NCBI GenBank assembly: GCA_003281525.1
Contig: QCBT01000001.1
Location: 62,001 to 126,000 of the forward strand
Origin: Prochlorococcus sp. AG-347-J06
GTDB taxonomy: Bacteria > Cyanobacteriota > Cyanobacteriia > PCC-6307 > Cyanobiaceae
DNA length: 64,000 bases
Direction: 5' to 3'
Under the pieces are notes generated by a model, which saw nothing but the letters and a program-made list of their open reading frames with translations, had not been told where the DNA came from and did no database searches. The translations under genes and the position numbers were made by a program. Shown piece after piece: positions 19,464 to 27,965 of this stretch (the first letter of the stretch is position 1; each line of letters opens with the position of its first letter).

Positions 19464-20003
19464 ATGGATTCAAGGAGAATTAGAAATCTTAGAAATAGTT
19501 TTGATAAAAATATTGTTGATAAACAGGTTGATAAAATTTTCAAAACTGGAAGACAATTTGTTGATGGAGTATCTGGTGCTAGGCCAGGAAAAAGAAGGAA
19601 TTCAGATTTTCAAGGAATAACAAGTAAGAGTGTTAAAAAAGTAGGAAGATGGGTATCTGAAAAAGTGGATTTATTTTTTGATGAAGATAATGATGATTGG
19701 AATGATGAGAATTTTTACGATGATAACAGTGATATTAAGACATTTTCCAGAGAATCAAATTCTTATGAATCTGCTAAACAGCACTCAAAAAGACCTTTAG
19801 AGGCAATATCTCTTAGGCAACTAAAAAAGTTACAGACAACTGAGCAAAAAAAATTACCTTATGTGAAAGAGAGTAAGGACGAAGATTGGCCAGATGAAAT
19901 GGATTTCAAAGTTGAAAGATGGCAAAGAGCGAGAGATCAATCAAACCAACAAGTTCAATCAAAATCAAGAAATCTTCCCAGATCAAGAAGAAGAAGAGTA
20001 TAG
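19464..20003 (+). CDS. Charged conserved hypothetical protein
   Basis: A 179 aa hydrophilic protein with no membrane segment. Basic N-terminus (MDSRRIRNLRNSFDKN), a GARPGKRRNSDF stretch near 58, an acidic Asp/Asn-rich block around residues 70-93 (FFDEDNDDWNDENFYDD), and a basic C-terminus ending RSRRRRV. I do not recognise a domain. Alternating basic and acidic blocks suggest a disordered nucleic-acid- or protein-binding protein, which is only inference. The last 21 nt overlap the end of the convergent chorismate lyase gene. Confidence 0.6.
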   Translation: MDSRRIRNLRNSFDKNIVDKQVDKIFKTGRQFVDGVSGARPGKRRNSDFQGITSKSVKKVGRWVSEKVDLFFDEDNDDWNDENFYDDNSDIKTFSRESNSYESAKQHSKRPLEAISLRQLKKLQTTEQKKLPYVKESKDEDWPDEMDFKVERWQRARDQSNQQVQSKSRNLPRSRRRRV

Positions 20004-20525
20004 TTTCGTAAATTCTTTAATTCCTGAATAGCCTAATAAAGTTTCTAAATGTGGATTGAATACTTCTCTAATAATCGTTAGGGGCTTTTTGTCTCGAAAA
20101 AATCTATAATTTCTTGACCAGAATGGACCTTTAAAACAAAATTGATCCTCTAACCAATTTGAATTAACAAGTGAAATTCGGTCAACTTCTCTAAACAATT
20201 CTGATCTGTCTTGTGTCAAATTCTTCCAAATTGGTTCTTCTTTGGCTTTTAAATTTTCATTGACTTGTTCTGCATTCCACCAACTTTCAGCCCATGCTAG
20301 GTTTGTATTATTGTTTTTAATCCATACTTGTCTTCTAATTAAAGGTTCTTTTAATTGATTTAATTCTTTAGGACCCTCTTCAATGAATAGAGGATCTTCT
20401 CGCATCGAAATTAATTTAATTTTCGTCTCTTGATTAGTTAAAAGCTGTAAATGTCTAGTGGGACTTCCATCCCCAAGCAGCATTAATTTCCATGGACCAG
20501 ATATTTTTGGTAATGAATTTTTCAC
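19983..20525 (-). CDS. Chorismate lyase (UbiC-like, cyanobacterial)
   Basis: Predicted to cleave chorismate to 4-hydroxybenzoate plus pyruvate, supplying the plastoquinone head group. The 180 aa protein has GPWKLMLLGDGSPTRHLQLL near residues 10-29, corresponding to the UbiC product-binding segment, and a later FREVDRISLVNSNW and GPFWSRNYRFF typical of the cyanobacterial DUF98-type lyases. It starts with GTG. It lies 81 nt downstream of mnmG. Confidence 0.78.
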   Translation of the reverse strand: MKNSLPKISGPWKLMLLGDGSPTRHLQLLTNQETKIKLISMREDPLFIEEGPKELNQLKEPLIRRQVWIKNNNTNLAWAESWWNAEQVNENLKAKEEPIWKNLTQDRSELFREVDRISLVNSNWLEDQFCFKGPFWSRNYRFFRDKKPLTIIREVFNPHLETLLGYSGIKEFTKLYSSSS

Positions 20526-20606
20526 TAAAAAAGTAGAGGCTTTTTCTTCCCATAAAATTTTTGGTGAGTTAAAAAGTTTATTATTCAGTGCTTAGACGGA
20601 ATGCTT

Positions 20607-22574
20607 TTAAGATGATAACTTTTTTTCGACAAAAATATTTGCCTTTTCTTTTTTTATTTCTCTTATTTTTAGCCAAACAAGTAATGCAGTTAAATCAGCT
20701 TTGCTTACTCCAGGAATTTTTGAGGCATCACCAAAATTTTTTGGCTTTATCTTATTCAAATTTTCTCTAGCTTCTAAAGATAATGTATCTATCTTTTCAT
20801 AATTTATTTCTTGAGGCAGAGATTTACAGCTTTGACGATTTATTTGTTCAATGTTGTTTTTTTGCCTTTTAAGGTAACCCTCGTATTTGATATCTATTTC
20901 AACACCTTCTTGTATTGAAGAAGCCAGATTTGTTTTAGTTAAATCATATTTAATTAGATCTGAATAATGAAATTTTGGTCTTTTTAAAAGTTCTTTCAAA
21001 GTTATTGAGCCTTTGATTTTTGATCCCGTGTCTAATTCTATTTTTTTTGCTATTTCATCGGTATTTTTTAAACGGGTGTTTTTTAATCTTAATTTCTCTT
21101 CTTCGAGGGCGTTCATTTTTTGTTGATAGGCCGACCATCTTTTTTCATCAATCAGCCCTATTTGATAACCTAATGGGGTTAATCTCCTATCTGCATTATC
21201 TCCTCTAAGTGTTAATCTATATTCACTCCTACTAGTAAGAACTCTGTATGGTTCTTTGAGATCTTTAGTAATTAAATCATTGATCATTGTTCCTATATAG
21301 CTGCTTTCTCTAGTGAAGATTATTGGATCTTTTTTTCTTAGTTTTCTTGTCGCATTGACTCCTGCAACTAATCCTTGTGCCGCTGCTTCTTCATAACCAG
21401 TAGTTCCATTAATTTGTCCAGCGCTATATAAATATTCAATTTCTTTCGTTTCGAGTGATGTTTGGAGCTGTGTTGCAGGTATATAGTCATACTCGACAGC
21501 ATATGCTGGTCGCAACATTTTACATTCACTTAATCCAGGTAAGGTTCTTAAAAGTTCTAATTGAATATTTTCTGGTAAACCTGTAGAGAATCCTTGAATA
21601 TATATTTCAGGAGTATTAATTCCTTCTGGTTCTAAGAAAATTTGATGTGATTCTTTATCAGCGAATTTAACGATTTTATCTTCAATTGATGGACAATATC
21701 TTGGCCCTTTACTATCAATAAAACCTCCGTAAATTGGTGTTAAATGTAAATTGTCTCGAATTAGTTGATGTGTTTTAGAAGTTGTTCTTGTAATATGACA
21801 ACTGACTTGGGGCATATTATTTGTGATATCTGGTTCAAATGAAAAATATTTATCTGCTGCGGTACTAGGTTGAATATCTAATTCATTAAAACTGATACTT
21901 CTTTTATCAACTCTTGCTGGTGTGCCTGTTTTTAAACGTTCTGTTTTGATACCAATTTCGTGCAAATTTTGAGTAAGACCTTGGGCTGCTTGTTCGCCCG
22001 ATCTACCAGCTGACATTGATTTATTGCCTATCCATATTTTGCCTTCTAAGAAAGTACCAGCTGTGATAATAACTGATTTCGCTGAATAATAACTACCAAA
22101 GAATGTTTTTACACCCTTTATTCTTTTTTTTACAATTTTTTTTGAGTTCAATCCAATTTCTTCAGTTTTTGCAATATCTAGTTCAGTAATCATTGCTTCT
22201 TTCAAAGATAAATTATCTGTATTTTGTAGTATTTCGATCATTTTTTTGGAGTATTCTCTTTTATCTGTTTGTGCTCTTAATGCCCATACAGCTGGCCCTC
22301 TACTGGCATTCAATATTCTTTTTTGGATCGCTGTCTCATCAGCTAATTTTCCAATAATTCCACCTAATGCATCAACTTCATGTACCAACTGACTTTTTGC
22401 TGGTCCCCCAACTGCAGGGTTGCAAGGTTGCCAAGCAATCCTATCTAAATTGATTGTGAATAAGGCTGTAGAAAAACCTAATTTTGCTGTTGTTATAGCT
22501 GCTTCACATCCTGCATGCCCTCCTCCAATGACGATAATGTCAAAAGATTCATTTGTTGATTGATGATCTTGCAT
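20607..22574 (-). CDS. mnmG: tRNA uridine 5-carboxymethylaminomethyl modification enzyme
   Basis: FAD-dependent partner of MnmE, modifying U34 in certain tRNAs. The N-terminal dinucleotide motif is [15 protein letters not shown], followed by [23 protein letters not shown] near residue 50; the internal [13 protein letters not shown] near 390 and the C-terminal helical domain are present. Its 655 aa is slightly longer than average, normal for cyanobacteria. It follows dnaB by 13 nt. Confidence 0.96.
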   Translation of the reverse strand: MQDHQSTNESFDIIVIGGGHAGCEAAITTAKLGFSTALFTINLDRIAWQPCNPAVGGPAKSQLVHEVDALGGIIGKLADETAIQKRILNASRGPAVWALRAQTDKREYSKKMIEILQNTDNLSLKEAMITELDIAKTEEIGLNSKKIVKKRIKGVKTFFGSYYSAKSVIITAGTFLEGKIWIGNKSMSAGRSGEQAAQGLTQNLHEIGIKTERLKTGTPARVDKRSISFNELDIQPSTAADKYFSFEPDITNNMPQVSCHITRTTSKTHQLIRDNLHLTPIYGGFIDSKGPRYCPSIEDKIVKFADKESHQIFLEPEGINTPEIYIQGFSTGLPENIQLELLRTLPGLSECKMLRPAYAVEYDYIPATQLQTSLETKEIEYLYSAGQINGTTGYEEAAAQGLVAGVNATRKLRKKDPIIFTRESSYIGTMINDLITKDLKEPYRVLTSRSEYRLTLRGDNADRRLTPLGYQIGLIDEKRWSAYQQKMNALEEEKLRLKNTRLKNTDEIAKKIELDTGSKIKGSITLKELLKRPKFHYSDLIKYDLTKTNLASSIQEGVEIDIKYEGYLKRQKNNIEQINRQSCKSLPQEINYEKIDTLSLEARENLNKIKPKNFGDASKIPGVSKADLTALLVWLKIREIKKEKANIFVEKKLSS

Positions 22575-22587
22575 TATTAGGATTTAT

Positions 22588-23970
22588 TTAATTAGCTAAA
22601 TTCCTAAATCTCGTGAATTGAGGTTCAAATAATAATTTAACAGTTCCTACGGGTCCATTTCTATGTTTAGTGACAATGATCTCTGTAATTCCTCTATCTT
22701 CAGTCTCTGGATTATAGTATTCATCTCGGTAAATCATTAATACTAAATCTGCATCTTGTTCAATAGATCCTGATTCCCTAAGGTCGCTTAACATTGGTCT
22801 TTTATTTGTTCTAGATTCTACTCCTCTACTAAGCTGAGATAAAGCTACTACTGGCACTTTTAATTCTCTAGCCATGCTTTTAAGACCTCTTGTTATTCGT
22901 GAAAGTTCTTGCACCCTATTATCAGGGGTTGATCCTTCCATCAACTGGAGGTAATCAATCACAATTAGTCCTAATTCTTTTTTTTGTTCAGCTATTAATC
23001 TTCTGCACAGAGATCTCATCTCTAAAACACTTAAGTTAGGTTTGTCATCTATAAATATTGGTAATTGACCTAATGAATTGATACCTTCTCCAAGTAAAGG
23101 CCATTCATCTTGTTGTAATCTTCCTGTTCTTAGCCTTCCACTCTCGATTCCAACTTCCATAGAGAGTAATCTATACGTCAACTGTTCTTTACTCATTTCA
23201 AGGCTAAATACGCACACAGGTAAATCTTGAGATTGTGCAACATTTTTAGCCAGATTAAGAACAATTGAAGTTTTCCCCATTGAAGGTCTTCCAGCAACAA
23301 TTATTAAATCACTTCTTTGAAATCCTTGAGTCATCGCATCAAGGTCGTAAAAATTTACAGGAATTCCGGCTACTGAAGTACCTAATGATCTGGACTCTAT
23401 TTCATTGAAAGTACTTGTAAGGATTTCAGCTGCTTGAGTCAAACCTTTAGAAGGTTTTTCTTGACTGATTTCAAATATTTTTTGCTCCGCTTTATCTAGA
23501 ACTTCATTAGTATCTTGAGTCTGATCAAAACCTAGTTGAACTACCTCATTTCCAGATCTGATAAGTTGCCTTCTCATGAATTTGTCGTTAATTAAATTAG
23601 CAACTTGTTCTATGGAAGCTGTAGAGGAAACATTTTCAACTAGTTCTACTAGTTTGCTGTTCCCTCCAATTTTTTCTAGTGATCCATTATCTGCTAACCA
23701 AGCACTCATTGATGTTAAATCAGTTGGTTTACCCTGGGTATGCAACATTAATGCTGTTCTATAAATCTCTTGATGGGCATTTATATAAAAAGCTTCAGGT
23801 TTAATTAAATCTGCAATTCTTCCGATCGCGTCTGGATCAAGAAGTATTCCACCAAGAACAGCCTCCTCTGCTTGAACGTTTTGAGGAGGGACTAATCCAG
23901 CATTTTCACTATTAAAATCTTTTTTAAAATTTTTATTTTGCCCATTATTTGGAAAAGGTACGGAAACCAT
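22588..23970 (-). CDS. dnaB: Replicative DNA helicase
   Basis: Hexameric 5'-3' replication fork helicase. The N-terminal DnaG-interacting domain begins VPPQNVQAEEAVLGG near residue 26. The RecA-like domain has Walker A VAGRPSMGKTS near 226, a Walker B LIVIDYLQLM near 335, and the H4 motif LSQLSRGVE with RESGSIEQDAD. Its 460 aa is intein-free, which is worth noting because dnaB often hosts inteins in cyanobacteria. It lies 58 nt from rplI. Confidence 0.97.
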   Translation of the reverse strand: MVSVPFPNNGQNKNFKKDFNSENAGLVPPQNVQAEEAVLGGILLDPDAIGRIADLIKPEAFYINAHQEIYRTALMLHTQGKPTDLTSMSAWLADNGSLEKIGGNSKLVELVENVSSTASIEQVANLINDKFMRRQLIRSGNEVVQLGFDQTQDTNEVLDKAEQKIFEISQEKPSKGLTQAAEILTSTFNEIESRSLGTSVAGIPVNFYDLDAMTQGFQRSDLIIVAGRPSMGKTSIVLNLAKNVAQSQDLPVCVFSLEMSKEQLTYRLLSMEVGIESGRLRTGRLQQDEWPLLGEGINSLGQLPIFIDDKPNLSVLEMRSLCRRLIAEQKKELGLIVIDYLQLMEGSTPDNRVQELSRITRGLKSMARELKVPVVALSQLSRGVESRTNKRPMLSDLRESGSIEQDADLVLMIYRDEYYNPETEDRGITEIIVTKHRNGPVGTVKLLFEPQFTRFRNLAN

Positions 23971-24028
23971 ATCTTTAATTGCTTAGATATATACTCTGGC
24001 TACTTTTCAAAATAATGCAACAAATTGA

Positions 24029-24484
24029 TTAACTTGTTACTTCAATATTTACTTCTGCATTTACTTCTGAATGTAATTTTATTTTTGCAGTAAAGGAACC
24101 TAAATTATGAATATCAGGAACTGTGATGTTTCTTCTATCTATTTCTTTTTTAGTAGCTGCTTCTATTGCTTCTGCAACATCCCCATTGGTAACTGTACCA
24201 AAAAGCACTCCATCTTCTCCAACCTGCTTTTTAATAGTGAATCTACCTATTGTTGATAATGCAGTTTGGAAGTCTAAAGCTTCTTGTTTTAATTTATCAG
24301 CAGCAATTTTTTCTTTTTCTTTTTTCCTTTCAATTAGTTTAAGAACAGCTGGTGTTACATTCATTGCTTTTCCATAAGGTAATAGGAAATTTCTTGCATA
24401 TCCAGGTGCTACTTCAACTAGATCACCTTCTTTACCAAGTGATGCGATTGATTCAGTTAATGCGACTTGTACTCTTTTAGCCAT
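24029..24484 (-). CDS. rplI: 50S ribosomal protein L9
   Basis: Begins [20 protein letters not shown] and contains the diagnostic [16 protein letters not shown] near residue 27, which binds 23S rRNA; a long connecting helix and the C-terminal domain follow. I start at the ATG at 24484 (151 aa), because the five residues upstream (from 24499) are outside the family consensus. rplI next to dnaB is a common bacterial arrangement. Confidence 0.96.
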   Translation of the reverse strand: MAKRVQVALTESIASLGKEGDLVEVAPGYARNFLLPYGKAMNVTPAVLKLIERKKEKEKIAADKLKQEALDFQTALSTIGRFTIKKQVGEDGVLFGTVTNGDVAEAIEAATKKEIDRRNITVPDIHNLGSFTAKIKLHSEVNAEVNIEVTS

Positions 24485-24504
24485 GAAAATATTGAACAAT
24501 ATAT

Positions 24505-25443
24505 TTAATAATAAGACCTAGAGGGTAACTTTACTTTTTTTGCAAGACCAAATTTCGCAAGAATCTTAATATGTTCCCAAGTTATATCTATTTGACCTTT
24601 GAATAATCCCTGTTTTGCCGAATTGGGAAATGCATGATGATTATTGTGCCAACCTTCTCCAAATGTTAATGCTGCAACCCAAGCATTGTTTTTGGATGAA
24701 TCACCACTTTCAAATGGTGCTTTACCCCAACAATGAGTAGCCGAATTTACTAGCCAAGTTATGTGATAAACCACCACAAGCCTCAATGGAATTCCCCAAA
24801 GGACTAGTGCCCAGCCTCCAACTCCTAATTTTTGACCTATTGCATACAAAGAAAGTCCAATAGGTATTTGTAAAAATAAAAAATATTTATTTAGAAATCT
24901 ATAATAAGGATCTTTAATTAAATCTGCACTTAGTTTTGGAACAGTTTTTAATGCTTCAACGTCTTTAAACATCCAACCCATATGACTCCACCAAAAACCT
25001 TTTTTACTGTTGTGATGATCTACTTCTGTATCTGAAAAAGAGTGATGATGCCTATGTAAACCTACCCAATCAATAGGTCCATGCTGGCAACTTATCGCTC
25101 CGCAGGTAGCAAAAAATCTTTCTAGCCATCTTGGAACAATAAAAGATCTGTGCGATAACAATCTGTGATAACCAAGAGTGACACCTAAACAAGCAGTTAC
25201 CCAGTAAAAAAATAATAACGATACGAGTGCAGGAAGACTCCAAAACTTTGGTTGTAAAGCTATAAGAGAAAGAATATGAATTGCAACCATAAAAACAATT
25301 GTTCCCCAAGTTTTATGTAATCTTGGAGGATATTTTCTGGAATGACTGGAAGGCTCCAGTAATTTTTCTGAAAGTTCTATAACTTTTTCAGCTGGAACAG
25401 GTTTTTTTAACTTTGCTGTTTCTTGGAAAATTACTGAGTTCAT
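24505..25443 (-). CDS. desC: Delta-9 fatty acid desaturase
   Basis: Membrane di-iron desaturase introducing the first double bond into acyl chains. Three histidine boxes are present: [10 protein letters not shown] near residue 91, HRHHHSFSD near 131, and GWHNNHHAF near 264. Four hydrophobic segments surround them. The 312 aa length fits the DesC family. Regulation by cold or light is common for this family, but no operator could be recognised. It diverges from the next gene with 75 nt between starts. Confidence 0.92.
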   Translation of the reverse strand: MNSVIFQETAKLKKPVPAEKVIELSEKLLEPSSHSRKYPPRLHKTWGTIVFMVAIHILSLIALQPKFWSLPALVSLLFFYWVTACLGVTLGYHRLLSHRSFIVPRWLERFFATCGAISCQHGPIDWVGLHRHHHSFSDTEVDHHNSKKGFWWSHMGWMFKDVEALKTVPKLSADLIKDPYYRFLNKYFLFLQIPIGLSLYAIGQKLGVGGWALVLWGIPLRLVVVYHITWLVNSATHCWGKAPFESGDSSKNNAWVAALTFGEGWHNNHHAFPNSAKQGLFKGQIDITWEHIKILAKFGLAKKVKLPSRSYY

Positions 25444-25518
25444 GATATTGAAAAACTATTTTCAAAATTACCGATATGTAATATTATCATACTATACTAT
25501 TGATAAGTTTAATTATCT
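25444..25518. promoter_or_regulatory. Compact divergent promoter region desC / unknown gene
   Basis: Only 75 nt separate the desC ATG from the GTG of the unknown gene. The segment contains a run of TAT/ATA steps around 25475-25502 (TATTATCATACTATACTATT), offering TATACT and, on the other strand, GATAAT-like -10 elements. Both transcripts must start here, so the promoters overlap or abut. No transcription factor site is recognisable. Confidence 0.35.
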
Positions 25519-26217
25519 GTGAGTCTCGGATATCGCGATAAATTATCTAGAGGTCGAAGGGCTATGGCTCATTTGATACACCTCTGGCATGAAAGAAATG
25601 GATGGTCTCACAGAGTATTGCCATTACTTTCTGAAGTTCTTGATTTAGGTAAAGTTCATAATTCGCAAATTTCTAATCTTAGGAATGGTAAGTTATCTTC
25701 GCCAGGTCCTGAAGTTTTTCTTGCTTTGGCTCAAGTTAATACGATTCTTGATCAAGGTATAGAAAAAATCAGGGATCGTTTTGAAAGTGATTACCCAGAG
25801 TTATGGAAATCTTTGGAAGAGTCTGCAGTACCCCTAAAAAATGATTCTGGTAAACCATTATCGGCCGGGGAGTTATTCGAGATATTTTCAGGATTAAAAC
25901 CTCTACCTTCATCTTTTGACTGGTACATAGAAGATGAAGAAGCTTCTGCTTTAAGTGATGCTCTTTCAGTGCATTTTTGTCAGAATAAGGCTTGGAGATC
26001 ATGTAAAATGCAGGTAATGGAAGCCTATGCTGTCAATAAATCTGTTCGTAGAGAACGTTTTGCTGAGGTAATTGCAGGAATTAGAGATTATACGGCAGAA
26101 GAATTAGATGGAGAACTTCTTGATTTATATGAGGCTTCAAAAAAACTTTCTTATTTTCAGGGCAGGGGACCTAATGCTTTCCTCGCAGAATTAAGAAACT
26201 TAGCTTCTGAAAAATAA
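25519..26217 (+). CDS. Conserved cyanobacterial protein of unknown function
   Basis: A 232 aa soluble protein starting at a GTG; an in-frame ATG at 25564 would remove 15 residues. The N-terminal 75 residues (SQISNLRNGKLSSPGPEVFLALAQVN) look like a helix-turn-helix of the Cro/C1 type, where the SQISNLRNG stretch would be the recognition helix; this is inference. The remainder is acidic and helical with no recognised motif. It diverges from desC and precedes the PLP enzyme by 18 nt, so it may be cotranscribed with the glycine cleavage genes. Confidence 0.7.
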   Translation: MSLGYRDKLSRGRRAMAHLIHLWHERNGWSHRVLPLLSEVLDLGKVHNSQISNLRNGKLSSPGPEVFLALAQVNTILDQGIEKIRDRFESDYPELWKSLEESAVPLKNDSGKPLSAGELFEIFSGLKPLPSSFDWYIEDEEASALSDALSVHFCQNKAWRSCKMQVMEAYAVNKSVRRERFAEVIAGIRDYTAEELDGELLDLYEASKKLSYFQGRGPNAFLAELRNLASEK

Positions 26218-26235
26218 CATTAATTTTCATAATAA

Positions 26236-27528
26236 ATGATTCTTGATAATAACTTAAAACTGGCTGAAAACGCTGTTCTCTCTGTCGAAGAGAGTTTAAG
26301 TAAAGTTTTCCAAGAAAGGTCCAATCAGGTTTTCCAGAAATTAGAAAATATTTTGACAATTTTTAAGGAAGAAAAAGTTTCTACTAGTCATTTCAATCAA
26401 TCTTCTGGTAGTGGTCATGATGATATATCTAGAGAAAAAATTGATGCGGTTTTTGCAAGATTTTTTCTTGCCGAAAAGGCTGCTGTGAGGATGCAATTTG
26501 TAAGTGGAACCCATGCAATAAGTTCTGTCTTATTTGGAATTCTTCGACCTGGAGATGTAATGTTATCTCTTACAGGACAGCCATATGACACGTTAGAAGA
26601 AGTCATAGGAATAAGGGAAGGAGGAAAAGGATCACTTAAAGATTTTGACATTGAATATAAGCAAGTAAATATCTGCGAGAATTTTGATTCTTTTGAAGAA
26701 AAAATTGTTCATTTTTTTAAAGAAAATTCATGCAAATTAGTATTCATACAAAAAAGTTGTGGATATAGTTGGAGAAAGTCTCTTACAAATCATCAGATAG
26801 AGAAAATTTGTAGTCTTATTCATTCTCTTGATCCTAACTGTATATGTTTTGTTGATAACTGTTATGGGGAGCTTGTTGAAGATAGTGAACCAATTTCTAA
26901 AGGGGCAAATATAATTGCTGGATCATTGATTAAAAATTTGGGAGGAACAATAGTTCCTACTGGTGGGTACATTGCAGGAGATGCAGAGCTGGTTGAGATG
27001 GCATGTTCTAGATTAACCTCGCCAGGCATTGGTTCTTCTGCAGGAATAAATTTTGGACTAGGAAGATTAATTTTGCAGGGTTTGTTTTTGGCACCACAAA
27101 TTGTTCACGAATCACTAAAGGGTGCTGATATGGTTGCATCAGTCTTTAAAAATTTGGGATTTAAGGTTTTACCAGAGCCAGCAACTTATAGATCTGATCT
27201 TATTCAGTCAGTAAGATTGAATAATCCTGATTTGGTACAAAAAGTTTGTCAATCTTTTCAAAATTCTTCACCAGTAGATTCTTTTCTGAATGTTGTTCCA
27301 TCATCAATGGATGGATATGATTCAAAATTATTAATGGCAGGAGGTACCTTTATTGAAGGTAGTACAAGTGAATTTTCTGCTGATGCCCCTCTAAGAGATC
27401 CTTACAATATTTTTGTTCAAGGTGGTTCTCACATAGCTCACATCAAAATTGCATTAATTCGATTATTATCTGAACTATTAGAGGAAAAATTAATTTCAAA
27501 GGATTCCCTACTTCCTTTATCTACTTAA
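26236..27528 (+). CDS. PLP-dependent Met_gamma_lyase/aluminum-resistance family protein
   Basis: A 430 aa fold-type I PLP enzyme. Visible features are SGSGHDDISREKIDAVFARFF near residue 56, SGTHAISSVLFG near 89, FVDNCYGELVE near 205 and GSLIKNLGGTI near 228, where the lysine should bind PLP. Members are annotated as cystathionine beta-lyase-like proteins involved in aluminum resistance; the true substrate is not known. It sits 2 nt before gcvH, an arrangement that suggests a link to glycine, serine or sulfur amino acid metabolism. Confidence 0.85.
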   Translation: MILDNNLKLAENAVLSVEESLSKVFQERSNQVFQKLENILTIFKEEKVSTSHFNQSSGSGHDDISREKIDAVFARFFLAEKAAVRMQFVSGTHAISSVLFGILRPGDVMLSLTGQPYDTLEEVIGIREGGKGSLKDFDIEYKQVNICENFDSFEEKIVHFFKENSCKLVFIQKSCGYSWRKSLTNHQIEKICSLIHSLDPNCICFVDNCYGELVEDSEPISKGANIIAGSLIKNLGGTIVPTGGYIAGDAELVEMACSRLTSPGIGSSAGINFGLGRLILQGLFLAPQIVHESLKGADMVASVFKNLGFKVLPEPATYRSDLIQSVRLNNPDLVQKVCQSFQNSSPVDSFLNVVPSSMDGYDSKLLMAGGTFIEGSTSEFSADAPLRDPYNIFVQGGSHIAHIKIALIRLLSELLEEKLISKDSLLPLST

Positions 27529-27530
27529 TC

Positions 27531-27920
27531 ATGTCTTACAAGTTTCCAGACAACCTCAACTATGCTGATACGCATGAATATGTCTTGGAAGAAAATGGAT
27601 TATTGAAAATTGGAGTTAGTGAATTCGCTATAGATCAATTAGGAGATATTGTTTTTGTTGAATTAGCTGATGAAGGAGCGACTTTAGAGAAAGGCGAGAC
27701 TTTTGGAACAATAGAATCAGTTAAGGCCGTTGAGGAAGTCTACCTGCCTTTTTCAGGGGAAATAGTATCTGTAAATGAAAGTGTTATTGAGAACCCTGAG
27801 CTTTTACAGAATGATCCGATTGGAGAAGGTTGGTTAGTCATTTTGAAACCAGAATCAAAAGCATCAATTGCTGATTTGATGACTTCTGAGGAATATCAAT
27901 CAAAGGTTGTACCAAAATAA
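27531..27920 (+). CDS. gcvH: Glycine cleavage system H protein
   Basis: Lipoyl carrier shuttling the aminomethyl group between GcvP and GcvT. The lipoylated lysine lies in TIESVKAVEEVYLP near residue 66, and YADTHEYV near the N-terminus is diagnostic. The 129 aa length is exact for the family. It is followed by gcvP after 45 nt. Confidence 0.97.
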   Translation: MSYKFPDNLNYADTHEYVLEENGLLKIGVSEFAIDQLGDIVFVELADEGATLEKGETFGTIESVKAVEEVYLPFSGEIVSVNESVIENPELLQNDPIGEGWLVILKPESKASIADLMTSEEYQSKVVPK

Positions 27921-27965
27921 GGCAAACTTTTTAAAAAGAGCTATTTTAAAGAAAAATATTTTAAT

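Noticed and set aside
22588..23970. Possible intein in dnaB (and dnaX)
   Set aside because: Both proteins are normal length, motifs are continuous, and no intein splice-junction sequence was seen.
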